In this document: positions 20,932 to 30,610 of the stretch, one piece after another | Layout of the letters: the number at the start of each line of letters is the position of its first letter | Position numbering within the stretch: the first letter of the stretch is position 1 | From: Methylomonas methanica | GTDB taxonomy: Bacteria; Pseudomonadota; Gammaproteobacteria; Methylococcales; Methylomonadaceae | Assembly: GCA_001644045.1 (NCBI GenBank) | Contig: LUUF01000087.1 | Location: forward strand, 1-64,000 | DNA length: 64,000 nt | Direction of reading: 5' to 3' | Position numbers and translations under genes: made by a program | The notes under the pieces: model-generated | Seen by the model: only the letters and a program-made list of their open reading frames with translations | Databases searched by the model: none | Told to the model about the DNA's origin: nothing

Positions 20932-21027
20932 ATGCCTACTTTAGAATTAGTGTTTACCCGATGGATCCACGTTGTGGCCTTGGGCGATAGGTTTAAGTTT
21001 TGGCGCATCATCCTTGCCGTTTTATAA
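20932..21027 (+). pseudogene. Possible remnant of a CopD-like membrane protein start
   Basis: In the 315-bp gap between the GST and deaminase genes, a 31-codon frame reads MPTLELVFTRWIHVVALGD and then stops at a TAA. MP-LE-V-TRW-HVVA is how several bacterial CopD-like or related four-helix membrane proteins begin, but the rest of the gene is absent. This is an impression from one short stretch. The remainder of the gap shows no gene. Confidence 0.25.
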
Positions 21028-21131
21028 CAATTAACAGCGCAGAGCAATGCCCATTTTATAAAGCTTGGTTATGAGGCTGTTAAACTGGAATATGCAGTCA
21101 TTATTTTGCGGAGTCCGAGGTCAATCCTTGG

Positions 21132-21581
21132 TTAACAACAACCCTCGCCGATGTCTTCAAACCAAATCTGTGGCGATTGAGCAATAAAACGGCTCATTAA
21201 ATCGATACAAGCCGCGTCATTCAATTCCACGATCTTAACGCCGGCTTCTCTCAGCCAGTCCAGATGCCCAGTAAAGTTGACAGATTCGCCAACCACCACC
21301 GTGCTGATATTGAATTGCCGAATCAATCCCGAGCAATACCAGCAGGGTGCCAAGGTCGTCACCAGGATTTTGTCGCGGTAGCTGGTTTGCCGGCCGGCTT
21401 TGCGGAATGCGTCGGTTTCGCCGTGCACGGAAGGATCGTTGTCTTGTACGCGGCGATTGCGGCCACGGCTCAGCAACTTGCCATCGGCGTCAAACAAAGC
21501 CGCGCCAACCGGCACGCCGCCTTCGTTAAAACCGGCTTGAGCTTCGGCAAATGCCACGGCCAGCATCTCGTTATAGTTCAT
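21132..21581 (-). CDS. Cytosine deaminase-like nucleoside/base deaminase (fungal FCY1 type)
   Basis: Zinc-dependent deaminase of the CDA fold. The 149-residue protein has the zinc ligands His53 and catalytic Glu55 in HGE, and Cys80/Cys83 in APCWYC. It resembles yeast cytosine deaminase (158 residues) over its length, including GxGRNxRxQ near residue 40, VVGESVNF near 95 and the C-terminal PQIWFEDIGE. This makes it unlike the E. coli CodA amidohydrolase and closer to FCY1 than to TadA. Cytosine or a related base is the likely substrate; guanine deaminase is an alternative. Confidence 0.85.
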   Translation of the reverse strand: MNYNEMLAVAFAEAQAGFNEGGVPVGAALFDADGKLLSRGRNRRVQDNDPSVHGETDAFRKAGRQTSYRDKILVTTLAPCWYCSGLIRQFNISTVVVGESVNFTGHLDWLREAGVKIVELNDAACIDLMSRFIAQSPQIWFEDIGEGCC

Positions 21582-21643
21582 CGCAAATCCTGAATTCTAA
21601 GGGGTATGTTTGAAAATCCCCTATTAAGGCTTTAAATTAAGCA

Positions 21644-21740
21644 CCCTCTAATGCTTGGAGAGGGTTGGGGTGAGGAGAGTCCGATAAGGAAACAGCCTTT
21701 TTGATTCCCCTCTTCCTAGCCTTCTCTCTGAGAGAGAAGG
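21644..21740. repeat. Dispersed CCCTCT...AGAGGGTTGGGGTGAGG repeat
   Basis: CCCTCT (21644-21649) faces AGAGGG (21659-21664), followed by TTGGGGTGAGG, and then a second palindrome, CTTCTCTCTGAGAGAGAAG (21721-21739). The same core recurs at 31767-31800. It fills the gap between the deaminase and ubiA genes, both on the minus strand, and may also serve as a transcript end for ubiA. Confidence 0.6.
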
Positions 21741-21751
21741 AACGATTCATC

Positions 21752-22612
21752 TTATGAATAAGCCAACACAATCCCGACAAATACAGCCAAACCAAACCAA
21801 TTGTTGTTTAAAAATGCCTTGAAACAACTGGGCTTGTCGAAATGAAAAATCAGTTTCTGCTGGTAAACCGCCAGACCGGCGGCAACCGCCAAACCGGCGT
21901 AATACGGCCAACCCAGTTGTTGCATTATGCCCACTGTAACCAATAATCCCATAATCACAACTTGTAGGCCGGCGGTAATTTCCCGCACCCGCTTGCCGAA
22001 TAGAATCGCGGTGGATTTCACGCCAATTTTCAAATCGTCGTCGATGTCTACCATCGCGTACATCGTGTCGTAAACCAGCGCCCACAGCAGGACCGCTAAG
22101 TACAAAATCCAGCCGACTGTGGGAATTTCGTTGGTTTGCGCGGCAAACGCCATCGGCACCGCAAACCCAAACGCCGCGCCTAGATAAGCCTGCGGCAGAT
22201 GAGTAAAACGCTTCATAAACGGATAGCTGGCCGCCAGAAACGCGCCGATAAACGACAAACCGATGGTGTACCAATTCATCAGCAACACCAGGCCGAACGC
22301 AGTCAGACATAACGCCGCAAACACGATCAGCGCTTCCTTTGGCGTGACCTTGCCGGCAGCAATCGGCCGCAGCTTGGTTCTGTCGACATGCGGGTCGAAA
22401 TCCTTGTCGGCGTAATCGTTGATCACGCAGCCGGCGGCGCGCATCAGCACCACGCCCAGCGTAAACACGATCAACACCAACAAACCCGGCTTGCCGTTGC
22501 CGGCGATCCACAAGGCCCACAGCGTCGGCCACAACAGAATGAAAATACCTATGGGTTTATCGAAACGGGCCAGGAGCCAGTATTGGTGGAAGCGATCTCT
22601 TATGTAATTCAT
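21752..22612 (-). CDS. ubiA: 4-hydroxybenzoate polyprenyltransferase
   Basis: Membrane enzyme that attaches the polyprenyl tail to 4-hydroxybenzoate in ubiquinone synthesis. The 286 residues are of normal size, with about eight membrane segments. Both aspartate-rich prenyl-diphosphate sites are present: NDYADKDFD (about 65-73, with DRTKLRP following) and [12 protein letters not shown] (about 190-201). No ubiC is adjacent, which is the common partner elsewhere. Confidence 0.95.
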   Translation of the reverse strand: MNYIRDRFHQYWLLARFDKPIGIFILLWPTLWALWIAGNGKPGLLVLIVFTLGVVLMRAAGCVINDYADKDFDPHVDRTKLRPIAAGKVTPKEALIVFAALCLTAFGLVLLMNWYTIGLSFIGAFLAASYPFMKRFTHLPQAYLGAAFGFAVPMAFAAQTNEIPTVGWILYLAVLLWALVYDTMYAMVDIDDDLKIGVKSTAILFGKRVREITAGLQVVIMGLLVTVGIMQQLGWPYYAGLAVAAGLAVYQQKLIFHFDKPSCFKAFLNNNWFGLAVFVGIVLAYS

Positions 22613-22686
22613 TAAGAAGAGTATACTTTAGGCAAAATATTTAAGAGTTATTTGGTGATTTAGGGAATACGAATAACGCCAATGTT

Positions 22687-24372
22687 TTATTCGTAAGATA
22701 CTTTCCAAGTTAAAACAGCTTGAGTTGCAAGCCACGCTTGATAGTCATTTAAGTTCTGCAAATTCCATTGATTGTATGATGCTACTTTCACGGCGAGCGG
22801 GTAATGAGAATTCATGTAAGCTATTTTTTTATCCTCAAAACTTGAACGGCCTAACTGATCTTTCTCAAGTAAAATGACGTTGCCTAATCGGTCCTGAATA
22901 TCGTTGATTCCACCGCCAAAATAATTGTCCCAATTCTCATCAGGATTGTATGGACATATATGCTCTAATGTTGTTTTTGTATAATTTGTGTTGTGGCCTA
23001 GATAATATTCTATTTCAGATAATAAAAATCGAATTTTCTTCTCGCTGCGTCGACTGGGCATTTTATGAAACTCGAAAGCATTAAAGAAGGCATCGTCACT
23101 AGGATAAAGTTTTTTAAATATTTCGCTATTTTTTATATGACTTGCTCTGGTATAATCACGATTGTTAATTTTTATTGCTAATTGATTATAGGCTGTTTCT
23201 TGTTCATTTGGAGAGAAATGACATATAACGTTATATCGGATGGATAGCACATATATATATTTGGTGAGCTTTACGAACTCATCTGGAGAAAATCGATGAA
23301 ACGCGCTCATTAGGATAGTAAATGGTTGTTTTATATTGAATAAATCAAAGCCATCCAAATATTTTTTAGCTTCGCGATAATCTATTTCTTGATTTGCCCA
23401 CCAATCATCTTCAGGATTTAATAAAGATGCATATACTGGGGCATATATTCCTAAAGAACGTAGATAAGTATAAGCTTTTTCTGGAGTATCAGCCAGTTTT
23501 CTAACTGAAGAAAACAGCTCTCTCTTTTGTGATAAATTTGCCTGAAAATTGTGGTGATAGCGAATGAAGTCGGTGAAATTGCTTTCTCCTAATTGAGATA
23601 CGATCTCAGACCAACTTTCGTCAAGATCGTTCAGGTCTTGGTCGTCGACGTTATCATTTTTTGTAACAATAGAAAATATATAGTTTTTAAGCAAATCAGG
23701 AGTAGATAATTGTACGCCACGAGCATTTAATGTTTCAAAAACTTTATAAGCATTGAGATCATCCTGAACGACGATTTTAGTAAAAATCATTCCCGATGCA
23801 ACGCGTTCGATGAACTCAGCAATTTCTTGTCCGCTACCACCTGTTTTCTTTTCTTCAAAGAATTTGAAGCATCTATTTATCAGTTTATTGGTGTTGGTTT
23901 GTCCTCGTTTATTTGGTGCTTCCAAGTTATCGCATATCGCTTTGAAATTAACACTGTTATTTCGGTTTAGAGATAATTTACTATCCACTCTTAGGGAAAT
24001 TGGATTGGTTGATCCGATATAACGCTCTTTCAAAACTTTTAGTCTATGGTTGTTTTCATTTACTTCCTGCCCCTTGTTAATCAAGGTTTGAATGTTTTTC
24101 ATGGCAGCTAGTATAATTAATGACAAAGTTATCAGTCGCTGTTGACCATCTATAACCTCGAAATCATATTGTGCTTTACGCTGTAAAACGATATAGCCCA
24201 TATAATGAAATTGTTCTTCGACTATTGTTTCTATATCTGCCCATAAATCTTCCCACTGCTGCTTATCCCAGGCATAATCTCGTTGAAAGCGTGGTACTTG
24301 ATATTTTATACCATTGCCTATTAATTCTTGGAAGCTTTGATTTGTTGGCTCCATTAGCATAAAGGTTGCCAT
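22687..24372 (-). CDS. DUF262/DUF1524 protein, GmrSD-like restriction factor candidate
   Basis: The 561-residue protein has an N-terminal DUF262 domain (YQVPRFQRDYAWDKQQWEDL from about residue 24 and DGQQR at 75-79, the ParB-like nucleotide-handling motif). Its C-terminal DUF1524 HNH-type nuclease region has LEHICP and, further on, RLGNVILL. This combination is found in GmrSD-type IV enzymes that cut modified phage DNA and in related defence proteins. The gene is clearly more AT-rich than its neighbours ubiA and hldE and stands alone between housekeeping genes, suggesting acquisition. No partner or methylase is nearby. Confidence 0.85.
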   Translation of the reverse strand: MATFMLMEPTNQSFQELIGNGIKYQVPRFQRDYAWDKQQWEDLWADIETIVEEQFHYMGYIVLQRKAQYDFEVIDGQQRLITLSLIILAAMKNIQTLINKGQEVNENNHRLKVLKERYIGSTNPISLRVDSKLSLNRNNSVNFKAICDNLEAPNKRGQTNTNKLINRCFKFFEEKKTGGSGQEIAEFIERVASGMIFTKIVVQDDLNAYKVFETLNARGVQLSTPDLLKNYIFSIVTKNDNVDDQDLNDLDESWSEIVSQLGESNFTDFIRYHHNFQANLSQKRELFSSVRKLADTPEKAYTYLRSLGIYAPVYASLLNPEDDWWANQEIDYREAKKYLDGFDLFNIKQPFTILMSAFHRFSPDEFVKLTKYIYVLSIRYNVICHFSPNEQETAYNQLAIKINNRDYTRASHIKNSEIFKKLYPSDDAFFNAFEFHKMPSRRSEKKIRFLLSEIEYYLGHNTNYTKTTLEHICPYNPDENWDNYFGGGINDIQDRLGNVILLEKDQLGRSSFEDKKIAYMNSHYPLAVKVASYNQWNLQNLNDYQAWLATQAVLTWKVSYE

Positions 24373-24461
24373 TGATTCTTCCTATTTATTAATTATTTAA
24401 AGTGGTATATATATTAAATATATAGCTATTCATAAACGTGTTTTTCTGTATCAGTACAGTA

Positions 24462-25892
24462 TTAGCTTTGTGATTTTTCTTTTATTGTCTGAATAATCGC
24501 CGTCGTCGAATGCCCTTCGATAAACGACAAAATCTTCACCTCGCCGCCGTTGGCCAGCACGCTTTCGTGGCCGGCGATGCCGGTGATGTCGGTGTAATCG
24601 CCGCCTTTCACCAGGATGTCGGGTAGTAATTGATCAATGACTTCCTTGGGGGTGTCTTGTTCGAATTCCACCACCCAATCCACGCATTCCAGCGCCGCCA
24701 GCATCTCCATGCGATGATCCAGCTTGTTGACCGGTCGTTCGGGGCCTTTCAGGCGTTGCACCGAGGCGTCGCTGTTGACTAAAACCACCAAACGGTCGCC
24801 CAGGGTTTTGGCTTGTTGCAGGTAGCGGAGATGGCCGGGATGCAGAATGTCGAAGCAGCCGTTGGTGGCGACGATTTTTTCGCCGTTTTGTTTGGCGGCG
24901 GCGCGCTCGGCCAGCAGGTCCGGCAGGCTGCAGACGCCTTTACGGTGCGCGCGCGGGCCTTGCAAGGTGGTATTCAACTCGTCGGTATTGACGGTAGCGG
25001 TGCCCATTTTGCCGACCACGATGCCGGCGCCGATGTTGGCGAGTTGCGTGGCTTCGGCCAGCGGCTTTTTTGCGGCCAGGCTGGCGGCCAGTACGGAAAT
25101 TACCGTGTCGCCGGCGCCGGTAACGTCGAATACTTCGCGGGCGTGAGTCGGTAGATGCAAGGGCTCTTCGTCTTTGCTGAGCAAGGTCATGCCATGTTCG
25201 CCACGGGTGACCAGCAAGGCTTGCAACTCTAGTTCGTTCAGCAAGTTCATGCCGCGCTCGATTATTTGCTGCTGATCGCTGCAACGGCCAACCACCGCTT
25301 CAAACTCGCTGAGGTTGGGTGTGATCAGCGTGGCTTGCCGATAAATCGAAAAATCGCTGCCTTTCGGATCGACCAATACCGGTTTGTTCAGCTGTTTGGC
25401 CAAGCGGATGAATTGTTGCACCTGGCTCAAGGTGCCTTTGCCGTAATCGGACAGCACGATGACTTGCGATTGCATCATCTCGGCGTGATACAGGTGTAGT
25501 AGCGCATCGCTATCGACTTGCTGAAAGCCGTCTTCAAAATCCAGCCTGATCAATTGCTGATGCCGGCTCATTACCCGCAACTTGGTGATGGTGGGATAAC
25601 CCGGCACCGCCTGAAACAGACACAAAACTTTAGCCTGTTGCAGCAATTGTTTCAGGGCGGTCGCGGCCTCGTCTTCGCCGGTAAAACCCAGCAAGGATAC
25701 TTTCGCCCCCAGCGCGGCGATGTTTAAAGCCACGTTGCCCGCACCGCCGGCGCGTTGTTCGTCTTGTTTGACGTGCACTACCGGCACCGGCGCTTCCGGG
25801 GAAATCCGTGAAGTGGCGCCGTGCCAGTAACGGTCCAGCATCAGGTCGCCGACCACCAGCACGCGGGCGGTTGAATAGTTGGGTAATTGCAT
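24462..25892 (-). CDS. hldE: Bifunctional heptose-7-phosphate kinase / heptose-1-phosphate adenylyltransferase
   Basis: Makes ADP-heptose for the lipopolysaccharide inner core. The 476 residues (E. coli 477) carry an N-terminal ribokinase-type kinase ([11 protein letters not shown] near 15; [16 protein letters not shown] near 260). The C-terminal nucleotidyltransferase has [16 protein letters not shown] near 345. It is transcribed on the minus strand, divergent from arsC. Confidence 0.97.
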   Translation of the reverse strand: MQLPNYSTARVLVVGDLMLDRYWHGATSRISPEAPVPVVHVKQDEQRAGGAGNVALNIAALGAKVSLLGFTGEDEAATALKQLLQQAKVLCLFQAVPGYPTITKLRVMSRHQQLIRLDFEDGFQQVDSDALLHLYHAEMMQSQVIVLSDYGKGTLSQVQQFIRLAKQLNKPVLVDPKGSDFSIYRQATLITPNLSEFEAVVGRCSDQQQIIERGMNLLNELELQALLVTRGEHGMTLLSKDEEPLHLPTHAREVFDVTGAGDTVISVLAASLAAKKPLAEATQLANIGAGIVVGKMGTATVNTDELNTTLQGPRAHRKGVCSLPDLLAERAAAKQNGEKIVATNGCFDILHPGHLRYLQQAKTLGDRLVVLVNSDASVQRLKGPERPVNKLDHRMEMLAALECVDWVVEFEQDTPKEVIDQLLPDILVKGGDYTDITGIAGHESVLANGGEVKILSFIEGHSTTAIIQTIKEKSQS

Positions 25893-25964
25893 GGCTTTGG
25901 GGGCTTATCCGTGATTCGAAGGGTGCTATTATAGCCGCAACCCGTCATGATTAAGGTGCAAACC

Positions 25965-26899
<935 letters not shown>

Positions 26900-26912
26900 T
26901 AGTAAGTTGGGC

Positions 26913-27695
26913 TTAGAATATCCCCAAGGCCTTAAGACAGGCCTTGCCAAGTTCCACCCGCTTGGGCGCATCGGCAGCCTGGTTAATGTCGATATTCAAC
27001 GCAAAACTATACACATGTTGTCCATTCGTGACCCAGCCTACCCACCAGCCAATATCGGGGTTGGGAGCGTTTAACCAGCCAGTTTTGCCGTGTAAAACCC
27101 GTTCGCCGTTTTGCTCGAGCATGACGATGTCCCTGACTTTGGCCTGAACATCGCCAGAGAGCGGTAATTGATCCCGCGCCAGGCGGGCCAAAAATGCCGT
27201 CTGTTCCACCGCGCTGATTTTTAGCGGACCGTCCAGCCAAAACCTATCGACCTTATCGCCTATCTCGGCGCTACCGTAGCCCAGGCTGGCAAGTCCTTCC
27301 CGCATCCGCGCATGGCCGATGCGCCGTGCCAGTGCTTGATAAATCGGCACGTTGGACAGCTTGATCGCCTCGCGCAAGCCCATATCACGCTCCCAGTCTT
27401 TGATCATTTGCGGTTGACCGCCGAATGGCAACGGCTCGTCCACGCTGTCGACCGCGCCTACCGACAAGCCAATCAAGCTATTGACTATCTTGAACGTCGA
27501 GGCCGGGATGAAACGGGTTTCCGCGCGGAGCCGGTCGTGGCCGATCAGCCTGTCCGCATCGACATCGTAGGCCAGGAAAGTGCCGTGCACGCCGGCGTCG
27601 CTGAATAGTTTGCCAAGCTCCGGACTGTCGAGCCATTCGATAGCGTTAACCCGGCCGGCAAGTAGTAATAGCAGAGCGGCAAATAGATGTTTCAT
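26913..27695 (-). CDS. Class D (OXA-type) beta-lactamase
   Basis: Periplasmic serine beta-lactamase. The 260 residues have a signal peptide (about 1-18, ending VNA). The motifs are Ser66-Thr-Phe-Lys69 (nucleophile and carbamylated Lys), Ser114-Asn-Val, Trp153 in FWLDGPLKIS and Lys204-Thr-Gly. The usual YGN motif reads Tyr140-Gly-Ser here. The gene begins immediately after the stop of the VOC gene (TAA ATG), so it is the last cistron of the ECF-controlled operon. Resistance phenotype cannot be inferred; it could act on cell-wall-derived or unknown substrates. Confidence 0.93.
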   Translation of the reverse strand: MKHLFAALLLLLAGRVNAIEWLDSPELGKLFSDAGVHGTFLAYDVDADRLIGHDRLRAETRFIPASTFKIVNSLIGLSVGAVDSVDEPLPFGGQPQMIKDWERDMGLREAIKLSNVPIYQALARRIGHARMREGLASLGYGSAEIGDKVDRFWLDGPLKISAVEQTAFLARLARDQLPLSGDVQAKVRDIVMLEQNGERVLHGKTGWLNAPNPDIGWWVGWVTNGQHVYSFALNIDINQAADAPKRVELGKACLKALGIF

Positions 27696-28169
27696 TTAGG
27701 CTTGTTCGTAGGCGAGTTTTAAAGTGTTTATGTCTATTTTCGTCATTTTCAGCATGGCCTGCATCACCCGCCCGGCTTTTACCGGGTCGGGATCGCTCAA
27801 TAATTCGATCAGAATATTCGGCACGATCTGCCAGGTCACGCCGAATTTGTCCTCCAGCCAGGCGCATTGATTTTCCTTACCGCCCTCGGACAGTTTTTCC
27901 CAATAATGGTCCACTTCCGCTTGGTTTTCGCAGTGTACGACAAATGAAATAGCCGGCGATAGCTGGTACATCGGCCCACCGTTGAGCGCAGTAAACACTT
28001 GCCCGTCCAGCTCGAAATTGGCGGTCATCACGCTGCCCTTCGGTCCGGGCCCGGCGTCGCCGTAGCGATTGACGCTCAAGATTTTCGAATTTTTAAAAAT
28101 GGATACGTAAAAATTCATCGCTTGTTCGGCTTGGTCGTCGAACCATAAAAATGGGGTGATTTTTGGCAT
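27696..28169 (-). CDS. VOC/PhnB-like (3-demethylubiquinone methyltransferase-like) protein
   Basis: The 157-residue protein belongs to the 'PhnB/YjdN' branch of the vicinal-oxygen-chelate fold (ITPFLWFDDQAEQAMNFYVSIFKNSKI, in part: FLWFDDQAEQAMNFYVSIF; GVTWQIVPNILIELL). These are often annotated as 3-demethylubiquinone-9 3-methyltransferase domain proteins, although they lack methyltransferase motifs. It is the seventh gene of the operon that begins at 31102 and is directly followed by the beta-lactamase. Function unknown. Confidence 0.88.
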   Translation of the reverse strand: MPKITPFLWFDDQAEQAMNFYVSIFKNSKILSVNRYGDAGPGPKGSVMTANFELDGQVFTALNGGPMYQLSPAISFVVHCENQAEVDHYWEKLSEGGKENQCAWLEDKFGVTWQIVPNILIELLSDPDPVKAGRVMQAMLKMTKIDINTLKLAYEQA

Positions 28170-28216
28170 GGCGTTTACTCGGTAAGTTATAAAAAGTTAT
28201 GACCGGTTTTCCCGGC

Positions 28217-28693
28217 TTACAGGCTGGCTACCAGCTCGGCCAGTTGGTCGGTGGCCTTGCCCCAGCCTTCGTGAAAACCCATTTCTTCGTGGGTTTTCCG
28301 GTCAGCCGCGCTCCAATGCAAAACGCGAGCGGCGTAACGGGTTTTTCCGCCTTCAGGCGTAAACGTGACGATGCCGGTCATGAAGGGTTTGGCGGAGGTT
28401 TCCCAGGCGCTGGTGTAGGCGTCGGTGAACACCAGGCGTTCGTTTTGCACAACTTCAAGATAGACGCCTTGGTTTGGAAATTCCTGGCCGTCCGGGCTAC
28501 GCATCACGATTATGCTGGTGCCGCCGGCTCGGACATCGAGTTCGGCGGAAGCCACGGTCCAGGGCTTCGGACAAAACCATTGCTTGAGCAGTGCCGGTTC
28601 GGTCCAGGCTCTATAGAGTTGCTCGGGTGGCGCATCGATCAGGCGCGTCAACACCAGTTCCCGCGATTCAGCTGTTTGTTCTATTGGATTCAT
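28217..28693 (-). CDS. SRPBCC (AHSA1-like) domain protein
   Basis: The 158-residue protein is a START/Bet v1-like fold of the AHSA1 group (LVLTRLIDAPPEQLYRAWTEPALLKQWFCP, in part: DAPPEQLYRAWTEPALLKQWF; GWGKATDQLAELVAS at the end). Such proteins bind small hydrophobic ligands, but the ligand is unknown. It is the sixth gene of the ECF-controlled operon, 47 bases before the VOC gene. Confidence 0.9.
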   Translation of the reverse strand: MNPIEQTAESRELVLTRLIDAPPEQLYRAWTEPALLKQWFCPKPWTVASAELDVRAGGTSIIVMRSPDGQEFPNQGVYLEVVQNERLVFTDAYTSAWETSAKPFMTGIVTFTPEGGKTRYAARVLHWSAADRKTHEEMGFHEGWGKATDQLAELVASL

Positions 28694-28722
28694 GGCTTTT
28701 CCTCTGTAATTGAAATATATGA

Positions 28723-29250
28723 CTACTTTTCGGTGATGGTTTTTAGCTCGGCCAAACTTTCCTCGAATTTCCCGCCTATCATCTTGTCCATGCTGAACAC
28801 CAGGCTCATTACTTTGGAAAGATAAGGGCTGGGGCCGAAGATAGCCTGGGTGACGCGCGTCGAGTCACCCTCCGTTTGCAGAACAAATTCCAAGGTGTTT
28901 TGCGCCGGAAACGGTTTGATGAAGTCCATCCGGATGGTTATTTTAGCGGGCGGCATCGCGTCAATAATCTCCATGCGCCCCTGGCCGATGTCCTGGTTGC
29001 CGTCCCATTCGTACACCGCACCCGGCCCGCTGGCCGCGCCGCTGTATGTTCGCTTCATACCGGGGTCCACTTTTTCCCAGGCCGACCAGGTTTGCATGTT
29101 GTGCAAATCGCTGATCAACGGAAAAATCGTTTCCGGGGTAGCTTTGATTGTGATCGAGCGTTGTACGCGGAACGTATCGGGTTTGGTCGCCGCATAAATA
29201 AGTATGCAGGCGATGACTACGGCCAAGACAATTAGTATCGTTTTGATCAT
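28723..29250 (-). CDS. Membrane-anchored SRPBCC (polyketide cyclase-like) protein
   Basis: I choose the ATG at 29250 (MIKTILIVLAVVIA) with GAGGAAAATC upstream; an in-frame extension to 29328 lies inside the previous gene. The 175 residues start with a membrane helix (about 3-22) and continue as a Bet v1-like domain (VQRSITIKATPETIFPLISDL). It belongs to the SRPBCC proteins annotated as polyketide cyclase/dehydrase. It is the fifth gene of the operon. Confidence 0.87.
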   Translation of the reverse strand: MIKTILIVLAVVIACILIYAATKPDTFRVQRSITIKATPETIFPLISDLHNMQTWSAWEKVDPGMKRTYSGAASGPGAVYEWDGNQDIGQGRMEIIDAMPPAKITIRMDFIKPFPAQNTLEFVLQTEGDSTRVTQAIFGPSPYLSKVMSLVFSMDKMIGGKFEESLAELKTITEK

Positions 29251-29285
29251 CGGATTTTCCTCGATAGTGCAATAGAACCAAGAGA

Positions 29286-29768
29286 TTATGTTTTGCGCCG
29301 ATACTGCGCCGTCATGAATAGCTGCCATTGGCCTTCGTCGTCGAGCAGATACGAAGTCAGTAAGCGTTGTTGCGGACTCTGGATAGTGATTACGTCGCGC
29401 TGATTGGCTAACTTGCCTTCGCTAGTGCAGCACGGACCTTCGGTATTCAGCGTTAGCGCAGTGCCATTGGCGTCCAGCGCGCCGTCGTAAATCCAGAGAT
29501 GGGTCATCATCGAACCTATCCAGGTGCCTACAAAGCGCTGCTGCCTAGTGTCGTAACCCAATGTCATCAACATAGTCGCCGTGCCGCCGCCCGGCATTTC
29601 GCCGCAACCCTCGCACAATAGCCACAATCCTCCCAAGCTGCGCACGCTCTCGGAACCTTCGAATTTCTCGGGCGGCTGGCCAGGTTCCATTACGCATTCG
29701 GACACATAGGTCCATTCGCCAATCAATTGTTGTAACCATTCGTGTTCTTTCTGCAGGTCAATTTTCAT
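29286..29768 (-). CDS. DUF1579-type protein
   Basis: The 160-residue soluble protein shows the DUF1579 pattern: HEWLQQLIGEWTYVSE near the start, GGLWLLCEGCGEMPGG and MLTLGYDTRQQRFVGTWI in the middle (in part: LGYDTRQQRFVGTWIGSMM). The family is uncharacterised and is commonly found near SRPBCC and DGPF genes. It is the fourth gene of the operon. Confidence 0.85.
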   Translation of the reverse strand: MKIDLQKEHEWLQQLIGEWTYVSECVMEPGQPPEKFEGSESVRSLGGLWLLCEGCGEMPGGGTATMLMTLGYDTRQQRFVGTWIGSMMTHLWIYDGALDANGTALTLNTEGPCCTSEGKLANQRDVITIQSPQQRLLTSYLLDDEGQWQLFMTAQYRRKT

Positions 29769-29793
29769 TGCTTATTCCTCTTCGGTTGCGTTT

Positions 29794-30147
29794 TTACGAT
29801 GGCAGGCCCGGAATCTCGATCAGCGGCCGCACTTCGACGGTGCCCTTGCGCGCCATCGGAATCTGTTCGGCGATAGCAATGGCTGCATCCAGATCCCGGG
29901 CTTCAACCAAATAGTAGCCGCCCAGTTGTTCGCGGGTTTCCGCGAACGGGCCGTCGGTGACGAAGCGCTTGCCATCGCGTACCCGCACGCTGGTAGCCAT
30001 GGCTGTGGGTTGCAACGGACTGGCCGCCAGGTATTGGCCGTCGGCTTTGAGTTTGTGTGCGAGTTGGGTGGACTCGACATAACAGGCTTGCCGCTCGGCT
30101 TCGTCCAGGCTGTGCTCTTCTAGATAAATCAGTAACATATATTTCAT
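29794..30147 (-). CDS. YCII/DGPF-domain protein
   Basis: The 117 residues (start ATG 30147, MKYMLLIYLEE) carry the DGPFAETREQLGGYY signature and end EVRPLIEIPG, defining the YCII-related DGPF family. These proteins are the usual genomic companions of ECF sigma factors of the ECF42 group. A much longer open frame continues upstream through the next gene and is not the start. It is the third gene of the operon. Confidence 0.92.
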   Translation of the reverse strand: MKYMLLIYLEEHSLDEAERQACYVESTQLAHKLKADGQYLAASPLQPTAMATSVRVRDGKRFVTDGPFAETREQLGGYYLVEARDLDAAIAIAEQIPMARKGTVEVRPLIEIPGLPS

Positions 30148-30158
30148 CAGAGTCTCCT

Positions 30159-30566
30159 CTAGCCTTGGCACGCCGCGCCGGGCTCCATGTAACAATATTC
30201 CCAGATGTGGCCATCCGGATCCTGAAAGCCGTGCGCATACATAAAACCGTGATCTTGCGGTTCCTTGTAAAGCGTGCCGCCGGCGGCGATGGCAGTGCTG
30301 ACGATGGTATCGACTTTTTCCCGGCTTTCCGCCGATAGGCACAGCAACATTTCCGTACTTTTTGTGGCGTCGCAAATGGCTTTGGGCGTGAAGGACTGGA
30401 AGAAGTTTTCGGTCAGCAACATCACGAAAATATCGTCGCTGACGATCATGCAAGTTGCGTCGTCGTTGGTAAATTGCGGATTGAAGCTGTAACCCAGCCG
30501 GGTAAAGAACGCGATGGAAATAGGCAGATTTTTCACGGCTAAGTTGACGAAAACTTGTGTGGCCAT
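30159..30566 (-). CDS. VOC-family (glyoxalase/bleomycin resistance-like) protein
   Basis: The 135-residue protein (start ATG 30566, MATQVFVNLAVKNLPISIAFF) has the bacterial VOC pattern F-RLGY near residue 25 and HGFQDPDGHIWEYCYM near the end. The DPDGH-WE motif is where a metal or a ligand is held in this fold. Substrate unknown. It is the second gene of the operon; TCCTTTTA-type ribosome-binding sequence AAAAGGAGCC lies upstream. Confidence 0.9.
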   Translation of the reverse strand: MATQVFVNLAVKNLPISIAFFTRLGYSFNPQFTNDDATCMIVSDDIFVMLLTENFFQSFTPKAICDATKSTEMLLCLSAESREKVDTIVSTAIAAGGTLYKEPQDHGFMYAHGFQDPDGHIWEYCYMEPGAACQG

Positions 30567-30610
30567 ATTGGCTCCTTTTATAAAATTGGTAGAAATACCG
30601 GTTGCCGGTT

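Noticed and set aside
29794-30453. Extended frame upstream of the DGPF gene
   Set aside because: The first 102 codons lie inside the next VOC gene in another frame; the DGPF domain begins at ATG 30147.
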